Position numbers and translations under genes: made by a program. DNA of 32,482 nucleotides. Source: JBBKXP01 sp038251315 (GTDB lineage Bacteria; Pseudomonadota; Alphaproteobacteria; Rhodobacterales; Rhodobacteraceae). Where the stretch lies: positions 1 to 32,482 of the forward strand of contig JBBSBK010000032.1 of NCBI GenBank assembly GCA_038251315.1, read 5' to 3'. The notes beneath the pieces were generated by a model that made no database searches, was not told where the DNA came from, and worked only from the letters and a program-made list of their open reading frames with translations. Below, in pieces: positions 1 through 8,842 of the stretch; the stretch's first letter is position 1; each line of letters begins with the position of its first letter.

Positions 1-804
1 ATCTATGGGCGCGGCTGTTCCAACGGCAAGCGGGTCCAGTGTTTCGGCGGTGCCAAGAACCACATGATCATCATGCCCGACGCCGATCTCGATCAAGCCG
101 CCGACGCGCTGATCGGGGCCGGATTCGGGGCTGCGGGCGAACGCTGCATGGCAATTTCGGTAGCTGTGCCGGTCGGTGATGCAACCGCCGACGCGCTGAT
201 CGAAAAGCTGGTGCCACGGATCGAAAAGCTGAAGGTCGGACCCTACACATCCGGCAAAGACGTCGATTACGGCCCCGTCGTGACCGCCGCCGCCAAGGCG
301 AATATCCTGAAACTTGTGCAATCGGGCATCGACCAAGGCGCGGAACTGGTCGTCGACGGGCGTGATTTCAAATTGCAGGGCTACGAGGATGGTTTCTTTG
401 TCGGCCCCCACCTGTTCGATCGCGCGACCAAGGACATGGATATCTATCGCAAGGAAATCTTTGGCCCCGTACTGACCTGTGTGCGCGCGCAAACCTATGA
501 AGAGGCGCTGGGCCTCGCGATGGACCACGAGTATGGCAACGGCACCGCAATTTACACCCGCGACGGCGACACCGCCCGCGATTTCGCGTCGCGCGTCAAT
601 GTCGGCATGATCGGGATCAACGTCCCGATCCCGGTGCCGCTGGCCTATCATACCTTTGGCGGCTGGAAGAAATCGGTGTTCGGTGACCTGAACCAGCACG
701 GGCCGGACGCGTTCCGGTTCTACACCCGGACCAAGACGGTCACATCACGCTGGCCATCAGGAATTCGTGAGGGGTCGGCTTTCAACTTCAAGCCGATGGA
801 CTAG
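1..804 (+). CDS. mmsA: Methylmalonate-semialdehyde dehydrogenase (CoA-acylating), 3' part
   Basis: The reading frame is open from the first base of the window, so the N-terminal part of the gene (roughly 230 of about 500 residues) lies outside. The 267 visible residues match the catalytic half of the CoA-dependent aldehyde dehydrogenase MmsA. They begin near KRVQCFGGAKNH, and the catalytic cysteine sits in GERCMA (codon at 145-147). Later come EIFGPVL, the conserved ALDH motif, and FGGWKKSVFGD near the C-terminus. The enzyme converts methylmalonate semialdehyde, from valine breakdown, to propionyl-CoA with NAD+ and CoA in the cytoplasm. The downstream genes for the preceding steps of the same pathway support the assignment. 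Stop is TAG at 802-804. Confidence 0.93.
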   Translation: MYGRGCSNGKRVQCFGGAKNHMIIMPDADLDQAADALIGAGFGAAGERCMAISVAVPVGDATADALIEKLVPRIEKLKVGPYTSGKDVDYGPVVTAAAKANILKLVQSGIDQGAELVVDGRDFKLQGYEDGFFVGPHLFDRATKDMDIYRKEIFGPVLTCVRAQTYEEALGLAMDHEYGNGTAIYTRDGDTARDFASRVNVGMIGINVPIPVPLAYHTFGGWKKSVFGDLNQHGPDAFRFYTRTKTVTSRWPSGIREGSAFNFKPMD

Positions 805-852
805 GCCCGGCGCGACGGGCTAAGAAGGCGTGACCTACCGAAAGGGACCACC

Positions 853-1182
853 ATGACCATTTTCACCCGCCGCACGGCGCTTGCCGCATTGGCCGTTGCG
901 CCGCTCGCCCTGATCGCCAGCCGGGCCAGCGCCGCGACCCATCAGATCACCATCGCCGGGTTCGCCTTTCAGCCCGCGGCGCTGGCCATCGCTGTCGGCG
1001 ACACCGTGACGTTTACCAACACCGACGGTGCGCCGCATTCGGCCAAGGCCGCCGATGGCACATTTGATACCGGCCGGATCGACCGCAATGGCATCGCCAG
1101 CATCACCATCACCACCACCGGGGCGCATGATTTCGGCTGTGCGTTCCACCCCAGCATGACCGGCACGATCACCGCCAGTTGA
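853..1182 (+). CDS. Amicyanin/plastocyanin-like periplasmic cupredoxin
   Basis: This 109-residue protein has an N-terminal export signal with a twin arginine (R6-R7), a hydrophobic stretch and an A-S-A site near residues 25-27. Export, possibly by Tat, is therefore likely. The mature part is one small cupredoxin domain. The four type-1 copper ligands are visible: H62 in GAPHS, then C96, H99 and M102 in the C-x2-H-x2-M arrangement typical of amicyanin and plastocyanin-like proteins. The start is supported by AAGGGA just upstream of ATG 853. It should act as a soluble electron carrier or copper-binding protein in the periplasm. It sits between two valine-catabolism genes, and its stop lies about 9 nt before the next ATG. 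Its redox partner cannot be read from the sequence. Confidence 0.85.
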   Translation: MTIFTRRTALAALAVAPLALIASRASAATHQITIAGFAFQPAALAIAVGDTVTFTNTDGAPHSAKAADGTFDTGRIDRNGIASITITTTGAHDFGCAFHPSMTGTITAS

Positions 1183-1190
1183 GGGGGCCG

Positions 1191-2321
1191 ATGGACTTTG
1201 CCCTTTCGGACGAACAGACCGCAATCTTCGACATGGCGCGGGCCTTTGGGGGCGAGTACATCGCGCCATTTGCACGGTCGTGGGAAGCCGCAGGCACGAT
1301 CCCCCGCGATCTCTGGCCGCGTCTTGCCGATTTGGGCTTTGGCGGGCTCTACGTGTCCGAGGCCAGCGGTGGATCCGGCCTGACCCGGCTCGACGCGACG
1401 CTGGTATTCGAGGCGCTGTCGATGGCCTGCCCATCGGTCGCCGCGTTCCTGTCGATCCATAACATGTGTGCGCGTATGATCGACCAGTTCGGGTCGGACG
1501 AAATGCGGTCGCGTATCCTGCCAAAGGCGCTGAGCATGGACTGTGTGCTGTCCTACTGCCTGACCGAACCGGGATCGGGGTCGGACGCGGCGGCCCTGAA
1601 AACCCGCGCCAAGGTGACAGAGACAGGGTATGCGCTGACCGGGTCCAAGGCTTTCATCTCGGGCGCGGGCTATTCGGATGCATATATCGTCATGGCCCGC
1701 ACGGGTGACGACGGGCCAAAGGGCATCAGCGCCTTTCTGGTGATGGATGGCACCGAGGGCCTGTCATTCGGCGGGCTTGAGGACAAGATGGGCTGGCGAT
1801 CGCAAGAGACGCGACAAGTCAACCTCGACAACTGCGAGTCCGCGTTGCTGGGCGAGGTGGGACAGGGGTTCACCTATGCGATGAAGGGTCTCGACGGCGG
1901 CCGCCTGAACATCGCCGCTTGCTCGCTTGGCGCAGCGCAGGCGGCGTTGGAGCAGACGCTGGTTTACATGCGTGACCGCGTGGCCTTCGGCAAATCCATC
2001 GACCAGTTTCAAGGATTGCAGTTCCGCCTTGCCGATATGGAAACCGACATGCAAGCCGCCCGTATCCTGCTGCGTCAGGCGGCGTGGAAACACGACACTG
2101 GCGCGCCGGACGCCACTGCTCACTGTGCGATGGCCAAGAAATTTGTGACCGAGGTCGGCAGCCGCGTCGCCGACCAGTGCCTGCAACTGCACGGTGGTTA
2201 TGGCTACCTCGCCGACTATGGCATCGAAAAGATCGTCCGCGATCTGCGGGTGCATCAGATCCTGGAAGGTACGAACGAGATCATGCGCCTGATCGTCGCC
2301 CGCCACCTGATCGGCACATGA
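1191..2321 (+). CDS. Acyl-CoA dehydrogenase, isobutyryl-CoA dehydrogenase type
   Basis: This 376-residue flavoprotein has the full acyl-CoA dehydrogenase layout. The helical N-terminal domain runs to about residue 120. The FAD-contact motif YCLTEPGSGSD lies around residue 120-130, and DRVAFGKSIDQFQ lies in the C-terminal domain. LHGGYGYLADYGIEK is followed by ILEGTNEI, which carries the catalytic glutamate. The position among mmsA, a 3-hydroxyisobutyryl-CoA hydrolase and mmsB points to isobutyryl-CoA as substrate, giving methacrylyl-CoA with electrons passed to ETF. A TTG start at 1179 is possible, but ATG 1191 is preceded by GAGGGG at good spacing and starts with the conserved MDFALSDEQ. The stop overlaps the next start (ATGA), so translation of the two is probably coupled. 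Confidence 0.92.
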   Translation: MDFALSDEQTAIFDMARAFGGEYIAPFARSWEAAGTIPRDLWPRLADLGFGGLYVSEASGGSGLTRLDATLVFEALSMACPSVAAFLSIHNMCARMIDQFGSDEMRSRILPKALSMDCVLSYCLTEPGSGSDAAALKTRAKVTETGYALTGSKAFISGAGYSDAYIVMARTGDDGPKGISAFLVMDGTEGLSFGGLEDKMGWRSQETRQVNLDNCESALLGEVGQGFTYAMKGLDGGRLNIAACSLGAAQAALEQTLVYMRDRVAFGKSIDQFQGLQFRLADMETDMQAARILLRQAAWKHDTGAPDATAHCAMAKKFVTEVGSRVADQCLQLHGGYGYLADYGIEKIVRDLRVHQILEGTNEIMRLIVARHLIGT

Positions 2322-3337
2322 CGGACCTGATCGTTCGCACCATAGGGCGCGCCGGGCAGATCACCCTGAACCGCCCCGACGCCCTGAACGCCCTGACCTG
2401 GGACATGGTGCGTGGCATCGAAGTCGCGCTCGACGGCTGGCGCGACGACCCTGACGTGACCCTCGTGATGATCGACGGCGCGGGCGACCGGGCGTTTTGT
2501 TCAGGTGGTGACATCGCCGAAATGTATGTGAGCGGGCTGCGCGGCGACTCCTCCTACGGCCGGGCCTTCTGGCGCGACGAATACCGGCTGAACGCGAAGA
2601 TCGCCAATTATCCCAAACCCATCGTCACTTTCCTGCACGGCTTTACCATGGGCGGTGGCGTCGGAATCGGCTGCCACGCCAGCCACCGGATCGTTGGCGC
2701 AACCAGCCGGATCGCGATGCCCGAATGCAGCATCGGACTGATCCCTGACGTCGGCGGATCACTGCTGCTGGCCACTGCTCCGGGACGGTTGGGGGAATAT
2801 CTGGGGTTGACCGGCGACAGGATGGACGCGGGCGATGCGCTGTTCGCGGGCTTTGCCGATCATTTCGTGCCCGAAGCTGACTGGCCGGACCTCAAGGAGG
2901 TTCTCACTGGGGGCGAAATCATGATTCCTCCGCATGCCGCCCCCATCGCCCGGCTCTCCGGTTGGCGAGTTCTGATCGACGCGCATTTCGCAGGCGATCG
3001 CATCGGCGATATCCTGAACGGGCTGCCCGCCGATCCTGCTCCGCCGTTGGCCCATGCAAAGAAGCTGATTGGTCGCAACTCTCCGCTTGCGATGGCCGCA
3101 GCGCTGGAAGTCATCCGCCGGGTGCGAATCCGCCCCACGATCGAAAACGCATTGGAACAGGAGTACCGATTCACTCACCGGGCAATGATACATTCCGATT
3201 TCATCGAAGGCATCCGCGCCGCGGTGATCGACAAGGATCGCGCCCCGCATTGGCGGCCCCTGCGCAGCGGCGATGTGGTCAAGATGACCCTGCCGCTGGG
3301 CCCTGACAGCCTTGATCTGACAAAGGAAACGACATGA
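2318..3337 (+). CDS. 3-hydroxyisobutyryl-CoA hydrolase (crotonase superfamily)
   Basis: This 339-residue protein has the crotonase fold, with TLNRPDALNAL near the N-terminus and FCSGGDIAEMY as the oxyanion-hole and CoA-binding region. NYPKPIVTFLHGFTMGGGVG and MPECSIGLIPDVGG follow; the Glu of MPE and the Asp of PDVGG are the residues conserved in the hydrolase branch (HIBCH) rather than in plain hydratases. The length also fits HIBCH better than a 260-residue hydratase. It would release 3-hydroxyisobutyrate from its CoA ester in valine degradation. The true start is ATG 2318, in an ATGA overlap with the acyl-CoA dehydrogenase; the open frame extends further upstream only as a shadow of that gene. 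Its stop again overlaps the mmsB start. Confidence 0.9.
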   Translation: MTDLIVRTIGRAGQITLNRPDALNALTWDMVRGIEVALDGWRDDPDVTLVMIDGAGDRAFCSGGDIAEMYVSGLRGDSSYGRAFWRDEYRLNAKIANYPKPIVTFLHGFTMGGGVGIGCHASHRIVGATSRIAMPECSIGLIPDVGGSLLLATAPGRLGEYLGLTGDRMDAGDALFAGFADHFVPEADWPDLKEVLTGGEIMIPPHAAPIARLSGWRVLIDAHFAGDRIGDILNGLPADPAPPLAHAKKLIGRNSPLAMAAALEVIRRVRIRPTIENALEQEYRFTHRAMIHSDFIEGIRAAVIDKDRAPHWRPLRSGDVVKMTLPLGPDSLDLTKETT

Positions 3338-4203
3338 ACATCGGCTTTATCGGCCTTGGCAACATGGGCGCGCCGATGGCCGCCAATCTGGTCGCTGCGG
3401 GGCATCGGGTGACAGGTTTCGACCCGGTCGCAACGACGGGCGGCCTGACGCTGGCCGGATCTGCCGCAGATGCTGCGAAAGGCGCGGAAGTGGTCATCAC
3501 CATGCTGCCGAACGGCGCAATCCTGCGCGCCGTAGCCGCCGAAATCCACGCCGTCATGCGCAAGGGCGCGCTGCATCTGGATTGCTCGACCGTCGATGTC
3601 GACGCGGCCCGCGCCGTCGCTCAAGCTGCCGAGGGCGCCGGACTACTGGCCGTCGACGCACCCGTTTCGGGCGGCATCGGCGGCGCGGCGGCAGGCACGC
3701 TGACGTTCATGGCGGGGGGCACCAGAGCCGCCTTTGACTGCGCCAAACCGCTGTTCGACGTGATGGGCCAGAAGGCGGTCCATTGCGGCGCCGCCGGCAA
3801 CGGACAGGCGGCCAAGATCTGCAACAACATGATCCTTGGCGTCACCATGATCGCGACCTGCGAGGCGTTTGCGCTGGCCGACAAACTGGGGCTGGATCGT
3901 CAGGCGATGTTCGATGTGGTCAGCACCTCGTCGGGGTCAAGCTGGTCGATGAACACCTACTGCCCCGCACCCGGAATTGGCCCGAAAAGCCCCGCAGACA
4001 ATGGCTATGCTCCGGGTTTCGCCGCCGATCTGATGCTGAAAGACCTGCGCCTGTCGCAAACGGCGGCCAAGGCGGTGAACGCCGATACGCCGATGGGGGC
4101 CGCAGCAACGGCACTTTACGCAACCTTTGTCGAGGATGAGGACGGCGCTGGCCGCGATTTCAGCGCCATGCTGCCCCGATTCGAAAATCGCGCGCGGCGT
4201 TGA
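3334..4203 (+). CDS. mmsB: 3-hydroxyisobutyrate dehydrogenase
   Basis: This 289-residue member of the beta-hydroxyacid dehydrogenase family starts with the dinucleotide-binding motif GFIGLGNMGAPMA. DCSTVDVDAAR and the substrate-binding signature DAPVSGGIGGA follow. The catalytic lysine lies in AAKICNNM around residue 170. It oxidises 3-hydroxyisobutyrate to methylmalonate semialdehyde with NAD+, producing the substrate of MmsA encoded at the start of the operon. The ATG overlaps the previous stop by 4 nt, and AAAGGA lies just upstream. The length is normal for the family and no key motif is missing. Confidence 0.94.
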   Translation: MNIGFIGLGNMGAPMAANLVAAGHRVTGFDPVATTGGLTLAGSAADAAKGAEVVITMLPNGAILRAVAAEIHAVMRKGALHLDCSTVDVDAARAVAQAAEGAGLLAVDAPVSGGIGGAAAGTLTFMAGGTRAAFDCAKPLFDVMGQKAVHCGAAGNGQAAKICNNMILGVTMIATCEAFALADKLGLDRQAMFDVVSTSSGSSWSMNTYCPAPGIGPKSPADNGYAPGFAADLMLKDLRLSQTAAKAVNADTPMGAAATALYATFVEDEDGAGRDFSAMLPRFENRARR

Positions 4204-4271
4204 CCCAGATCAACGGAGTCCGGACGCATATATGTCAGGCTTGGCGCATGTTTTGAAAAGGAGACTATGCC

Positions 4272-4478
4272 ATGTTCACGAAAAACGAAGGGTCCGCAGA
4301 TCGTATCCTGCGGGCGTTGGTTGGGGCCGCGCTGGTGCTGGCGTTTTTCGCAACTACCGGCGGTGCATGGCATTGGTTGTTGCTGATCGGTGTTGTGCCG
4401 TTGTTGACGGGTCTGCTGGGGACCTGCCCGGTTTACAGCCTTTTTGGCCTCTCGACCTGCCCCGTCAAACGAACCTAG
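4272..4478 (+). CDS. Small DUF2892 (YgaP-like) inner-membrane protein
   Basis: This 68-residue protein has two predicted membrane helices, about residues 15-30 and 34-52. It ends in the cysteine-containing GTCPVYSLFGLSTCP stretch typical of DUF2892, the membrane part of YgaP. The start at ATG 4272 is supported by AAAAGGAG about 9 nt upstream; the ATG at 4267 is in another frame. Stand-alone DUF2892 proteins are common and have no firmly known function; a link to sulfur chemistry is suggested by fusions to rhodanese domains in other species. It lies 68 nt after mmsB on the same strand. No pathway link to valine catabolism is evident. Confidence 0.8.
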   Translation: MFTKNEGSADRILRALVGAALVLAFFATTGGAWHWLLLIGVVPLLTGLLGTCPVYSLFGLSTCPVKRT

Positions 4479-4559
4479 GTTGTAAAACGTCGCGCTGTGT
4501 CGCAATTCCTGTAACGCCGGTTCGATCCCTGCCCTAGTCATGGGGCAGACGGTGGCACC

Positions 4560-5879
4560 ATGCATTTTCAGAATTTCGCGGCACATCTGACCTACCCCGA
4601 AGTGCCTGAAGCGGCACGGGCCGTTCTGCGCCGGTCATTTCTTGACACCATGGGGGTCGCAGCGGTCGGGTCGACCACCGACATGGCGCGGATCGCCCGT
4701 GCGACCGCGCCAGTGCTGATGGGCGGAAACCAGTCGCGCAACCTGATGGATGGCACCCGCCTTAGCCCCGCTGGGGCGGCGATGGTCGGGGCGATGACGC
4801 TTGATTCGGTCGATGCCCATGATGGGACCAGTCCGTGCAAGGGCCATGCCGGATCAGCCGTCTTTCCGGCCCTTCTGGCGATGGCCGACGCGATGCCGGG
4901 GATGACCGGGGAGGACTTTGCCACCCTCCTGTCTATCGCCTACGAGGTCAGCTATCGCGCCGGCCTCGCCCAGCACGCCACCTGTGCCGATTACCACACA
5001 TCGGGCGCTTGGACGGCGGTGGGCGTTGCGACGGCCAGCGCCCGTGCGCTGGGCTGCGACGTCGAAACGATCCGCCATGCTGCTGGGATCGGTGAATACC
5101 ACGGACCGCGCAGCCAGATGATGCGCTGTATCGACCACCCGACGATGGTGCGGGATGGGGTCGGCTGGGGAGCGCCAACAGGGGTGTCGGCGGCCTATCT
5201 GGCGCAAGCGGGGTTTACAGGTGCCCCAGCACTGACCTGCGAACAAGCCCCGGAGTTCTGGACCGATCTGGGCGAAAACTGGCGGTTGGTCGAAGATACC
5301 CATTATAAGCCTTACCCCTGCTGCCGCTGGGCGCACCCCAGCCTTGACGCCGCCCGCGACCTGATGCGCGACCATGATCTGCACCATTCTCAGGTGGCAT
5401 CGGTCGACATCCGCACCTTTCACAACGCCACCCGGTTGGCGGGCCACACGCCCGCGACGCCCGACGAATTCGCCTATGCCATCGCATTCCCTGTGGCCGC
5501 GATGATCGTACGGGGCCAAGTCGGCGTTGCCGAACTGGCCACCTCCACCCTGCAAGACTCGGATATCCTGCGCATTTCCCGCGCCACCACCCTGATCGAC
5601 GACCCTGAAATGACCCGGATCAGCGTCGGCAAACGCTGGGCGCAGGTGACGATCACACTCAAGGACGGCACCCAATATGCCGCCGCCCCGCGCACCCCGC
5701 GCGGCGATACCGGCATGGCGCTTTCGGACGCCGAAATCAGCGACAAGTACCACCTGTTCGCCGATCCGGTACTGGGCCGCGCCCGTGCGGACCATATCGA
5801 GGATCTGACGGGCCGCTTCGACCGCCTCGGGGCCGAAGACTTTGCGACCCTGTGCGATCTGGTTCTGACGCGCCCCTGA
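4560..5879 (+). CDS. MmgE/PrpD family protein
   Basis: This 439-residue protein matches the MmgE/PrpD family along its length. The N-terminal all-helical region contains SFLDTMGVAAVGS. The family features DSVDAHDG and CKGHAGSAVFPALLA follow around residues 80-110. The mid-region Y-K-P-Y-P-C-C sits around residue 255, and a smaller C-terminal domain ends the protein. Characterised members include 2-methylcitrate dehydratase (PrpD) and aconitate decarboxylase, but the family is diverse and the substrate here is unknown. Neighbouring valine genes yield propionyl-CoA, so a methylcitrate role is conceivable, but no prpB or prpC is visible. The start is ATG 4560; no strong ribosome binding site is visible. 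Confidence 0.85.
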   Translation: MHFQNFAAHLTYPEVPEAARAVLRRSFLDTMGVAAVGSTTDMARIARATAPVLMGGNQSRNLMDGTRLSPAGAAMVGAMTLDSVDAHDGTSPCKGHAGSAVFPALLAMADAMPGMTGEDFATLLSIAYEVSYRAGLAQHATCADYHTSGAWTAVGVATASARALGCDVETIRHAAGIGEYHGPRSQMMRCIDHPTMVRDGVGWGAPTGVSAAYLAQAGFTGAPALTCEQAPEFWTDLGENWRLVEDTHYKPYPCCRWAHPSLDAARDLMRDHDLHHSQVASVDIRTFHNATRLAGHTPATPDEFAYAIAFPVAAMIVRGQVGVAELATSTLQDSDILRISRATTLIDDPEMTRISVGKRWAQVTITLKDGTQYAAAPRTPRGDTGMALSDAEISDKYHLFADPVLGRARADHIEDLTGRFDRLGAEDFATLCDLVLTRP

Positions 5880-5901
5880 GCCGTTTCACTTTGCTGTAAC
5901 A

Positions 5902-5938
5902 ACTCCGGGGGAGTCCGCAGGACGGGGGCAGCGCCCCC
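5902..5938. terminator. Two adjacent GC-rich hairpins between convergent genes
   Basis: Between the stop of the PrpD-like gene and the stop of uvrA lie two small inverted repeats. The first is ACTCC-GGG-GGAGT at 5902-5914. The second is GGGGGC-AGC-GCCCCC at 5924-5938. They sit where a bidirectional terminator is needed, although no clear T run follows. The first resembles a hairpin found downstream of the peroxiredoxin gene at 21295-21306, so this may also be a dispersed repeat. Confidence 0.5.
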
Positions 5939-5941
5939 AAC

Positions 5942-8806
5942 CTATTCCGCCGCCACGCCCCGCGCCTTGAGCATCGGCCCCAGATACCGCCCGGTATGGC
6001 TTTCCGCCACCAATGCCACATCCTCGGGCGTGCCTGTCGCGACCACGCGACCACCGCCTTCGCCGCCTTCGGGGCCGATGTCGATGATCCAGTCGGCGGT
6101 TTTGACCACGTCCAGATTGTGTTCGATAACCACGACGGTATTGCCCTGATCGACCAACTCGTGCAGCACTTCAAGCAGCTTGCGCACATCTTCAAAATGC
6201 AGGCCTGTCGTCGGTTCGTCCAGAATATACAGCGTCCGCCCGGTCGACCGGCGCGCCAACTCCTTGGACAACTTGACCCGCTGCGCCTCGCCCCCCGAGA
6301 GGGTCGTGGCCTGCTGGCCAACCTTGATGTAGCCCAGACCGACACGCACCAGCGCGTCCATCTTTTCACGGATGGACGGCACCGCACGGAAAAAATCTTG
6401 GGCATCTTCCACAGTCATATCAAGGACATCCGCGATGCTCTTGCCCTTGAACTTGATCTCCAAAGTCTCGCGGTTATACCGCTTTCCCTTGCAGGTCTCG
6501 CAGGTGACGTAAACGTCGGGCAGAAAGTTCATCTCGATCTTCAGCACGCCGTCACCCTGACACGCCTCGCAGCGCCCGCCTTTGACGTTGAACGAAAACC
6601 GCCCCGGTTTGTAACCCCGCGCCTGCGCTTCCGGCAGGCCCGCAAACCAGTCGCGGATCGGCGTAAACGCGCCGGTGTATGTTGCCGGGTTGCTGCGCGG
6701 GGTGCGCCCGATGGCGCGCTGGTCGATGTCGATCACCTTGTCAAGGTGTTCGAACCCCTTGATCGTTTCGCAGGGGGCCGGGGTTTCCCGCGCCCCGTTC
6801 AGCTTCATCGCGGCGTTTTTATAGAGCGTTTCAATGGTCAGCGTCGATTTACCGCCGCCCGACACCCCAGTGACGCAGGTGAATGTCGCCAGCGGAAAAT
6901 CGACCGTAATGTCGTGCAGGTTGTTGCCACTCGCCTTGACCACAGTCAGCTTTTTCTTGTTGCCCTTGCGGCGCACGACAGGCACCGCGATTTCACGCGC
7001 GCCGACCAGATATTGCCCGGTCAACGACTTCGGATCAGCCATCACCTGTTCTGGCGTGCCGTGCGACACCACCTCGCCGCCGTGCAAACCTGCACCGGGG
7101 CCAAAATCGAACACGTAGTCGGCATCGCGGATCGCCTCTTCGTCGTGTTCCACCACGATCACCGTATTGCCCTGATCGCGCAAATTCTTCAGTGTCACCA
7201 GCAGGCGGCCGTTGTCGCGCTGGTGCAATCCGATGCTGGGTTCATCCAGCACATACAGCACCCCGGTCAGGCCCGACCCGATCTGGCTGGCCAGCCTGAT
7301 CCGCTGGCTTTCGCCGCCCGACAGCGTCCCGGCATTGCGCGATAGCGTCAAGTATTCCAGCCCGACGTTGTTCAAAAACCCCAACCGGGCGCGAATTTCC
7401 TTGAGGATCGCCTTGCCGATTTCGTTCTTCTGGTTGGTCAATGACGCAGGCACGCTTTCGCACCAATCGAACGCCTCTTTGATCGACATCTGCACGACCT
7501 GCCCGACATGCAGCTTGGCGATCTTGACCGCCAGCGCCTCGGGCCGCAGGCGATAGCCACCACAGGCCCCGCATGACCGGTTGTTTTGATACTGTTCGAA
7601 ATCCTCGCGGACCCAAGCCGAGTCGGTCTCGCGATAGCGCCGTTCCATGTTTGGAATCACACCCTCGAACACCCGTTTGACCTGATAGACCCGGCCACCC
7701 TCGTCATAACGGAACTGGATTTCGGTGTCGCCCGATCCGCGCAGAAACACCTCCTGCACCTCGGCGCTCAGGTCTTTCCAGCGGGCGTTCTTGTCGAATT
7801 CATAGTGCTTGGCGATGGCCTCGATCGTTTGCAGGAAATACGGGCTTTTTCCCTTGCGCCACGGCGCCAGCGCCCCGTCGTAGATTTTCAACGTCACATC
7901 CGGCACGACCAGACGTTCGTCAAAGAACAATTCGACTCCCAGACCGTCGCAGACCGGGCAGGCCCCGAACGGCGCGTTGAACGAAAACAAGCGGGGTTCG
8001 ATTTCGGGAATGGTGAATCCGCTGACCGGGCATGCGAATTTTTCCGAAAAGATCATCCGCTCCGGCTCGCCTTCGCCCTCCGCCGGGGCGGTTTCCAGCA
8101 CGGTAATCCCGTCGGCCAGGTTCAGCGCCGTGCGGAAACTGTCCGCCAGCCGGGTTTCCAGCCCCTCGCGCACGACAATTCGGTCGACGACAACATCGAC
8201 GTCATGGCGCAGCTTCTTGTCCAGCGTCGGCGGTTCGTCCAATTCATAGAACACGCCATCGACCTTGACCCTCTGAAAGCCATTCTTGCGAAGTTCCAGA
8301 AACTCCTTGCGATACTCGCCCTTGCGGTCGCGGATGATCGGCGCGAGCAAATAGCCGCGCGTGCCTTCGGGCAGCGTCATCACCCGGTCAACCATATCCT
8401 GCACCTGCTGTGCCTCGATCGGCAGGCCGGTGGCGGGGCTGTAGGGCGTGCCGACGCGGGCGAACAGCAGACGCATGTAATCGTAAATCTCGGTCACGGT
8501 GCCGACAGTCGACCGGGGGTTTTTCGACGTGGTTTTCTGCTCGATGGAAATCGCGGGCGACAGCCCGGAAATGTGATCCACATCCGGCTTTTCCATCATG
8601 TCAAGGAACTGCCGGGCATAGGCGGACAGCGATTCGACATAACGGCGCTGCCCTTCGGCGTAGATCGTGTCAAAGGCGAGCGATGATTTGCCCGACCCCG
8701 ACAGGCCGGTGATGACGACCAACTTGTCGCGCGGAATGTCCACGTCGATATTCTTGAGGTTATGTTCGCGGGCGCCCCGCACCTCGATAAACTTTTGATC
8801 CGGCAT
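5942..8806 (-). CDS. uvrA: Excinuclease ABC subunit A
   Basis: This 954-residue protein is a complete UvrA, the damage-recognition ATPase of nucleotide excision repair. It has two ABC-type ATPase modules: the first Walker A is GLSGSGKS at residues 34-41, and the second is GVSGGGKST in the C-terminal half. ABC signatures LSGGESQRIRLA and LSGGEAQRVKLS are both present. Zinc-binding CxxC pairs appear in CPVCDG, CGACGG, CEACQG and CETCKG. The open frame continues upstream to 9793, but the conserved N-terminus MPDQKFIEVRGAREHNL fixes the start at 8806. Upstream on the same strand are a candidate promoter and a LexA-type box, so SOS control is likely. Confidence 0.97.
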   Translation of the reverse strand: MPDQKFIEVRGAREHNLKNIDVDIPRDKLVVITGLSGSGKSSLAFDTIYAEGQRRYVESLSAYARQFLDMMEKPDVDHISGLSPAISIEQKTTSKNPRSTVGTVTEIYDYMRLLFARVGTPYSPATGLPIEAQQVQDMVDRVMTLPEGTRGYLLAPIIRDRKGEYRKEFLELRKNGFQRVKVDGVFYELDEPPTLDKKLRHDVDVVVDRIVVREGLETRLADSFRTALNLADGITVLETAPAEGEGEPERMIFSEKFACPVSGFTIPEIEPRLFSFNAPFGACPVCDGLGVELFFDERLVVPDVTLKIYDGALAPWRKGKSPYFLQTIEAIAKHYEFDKNARWKDLSAEVQEVFLRGSGDTEIQFRYDEGGRVYQVKRVFEGVIPNMERRYRETDSAWVREDFEQYQNNRSCGACGGYRLRPEALAVKIAKLHVGQVVQMSIKEAFDWCESVPASLTNQKNEIGKAILKEIRARLGFLNNVGLEYLTLSRNAGTLSGGESQRIRLASQIGSGLTGVLYVLDEPSIGLHQRDNGRLLVTLKNLRDQGNTVIVVEHDEEAIRDADYVFDFGPGAGLHGGEVVSHGTPEQVMADPKSLTGQYLVGAREIAVPVVRRKGNKKKLTVVKASGNNLHDITVDFPLATFTCVTGVSGGGKSTLTIETLYKNAAMKLNGARETPAPCETIKGFEHLDKVIDIDQRAIGRTPRSNPATYTGAFTPIRDWFAGLPEAQARGYKPGRFSFNVKGGRCEACQGDGVLKIEMNFLPDVYVTCETCKGKRYNRETLEIKFKGKSIADVLDMTVEDAQDFFRAVPSIREKMDALVRVGLGYIKVGQQATTLSGGEAQRVKLSKELARRSTGRTLYILDEPTTGLHFEDVRKLLEVLHELVDQGNTVVVIEHNLDVVKTADWIIDIGPEGGEGGGRVVATGTPEDVALVAESHTGRYLGPMLKARGVAAE

Positions 8807-8842
8807 GCTGGCCCCCGTGTTGGCCCCTGTGGCGTGAGTTAA

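Noticed and set aside
5996..7345. A 449-codon open frame on the + strand opposite uvrA, and another at 7586-8686
   Set aside because: Both are antisense shadows of the high-GC uvrA gene; their translations have no recognisable domain, while uvrA is intact across the same DNA.
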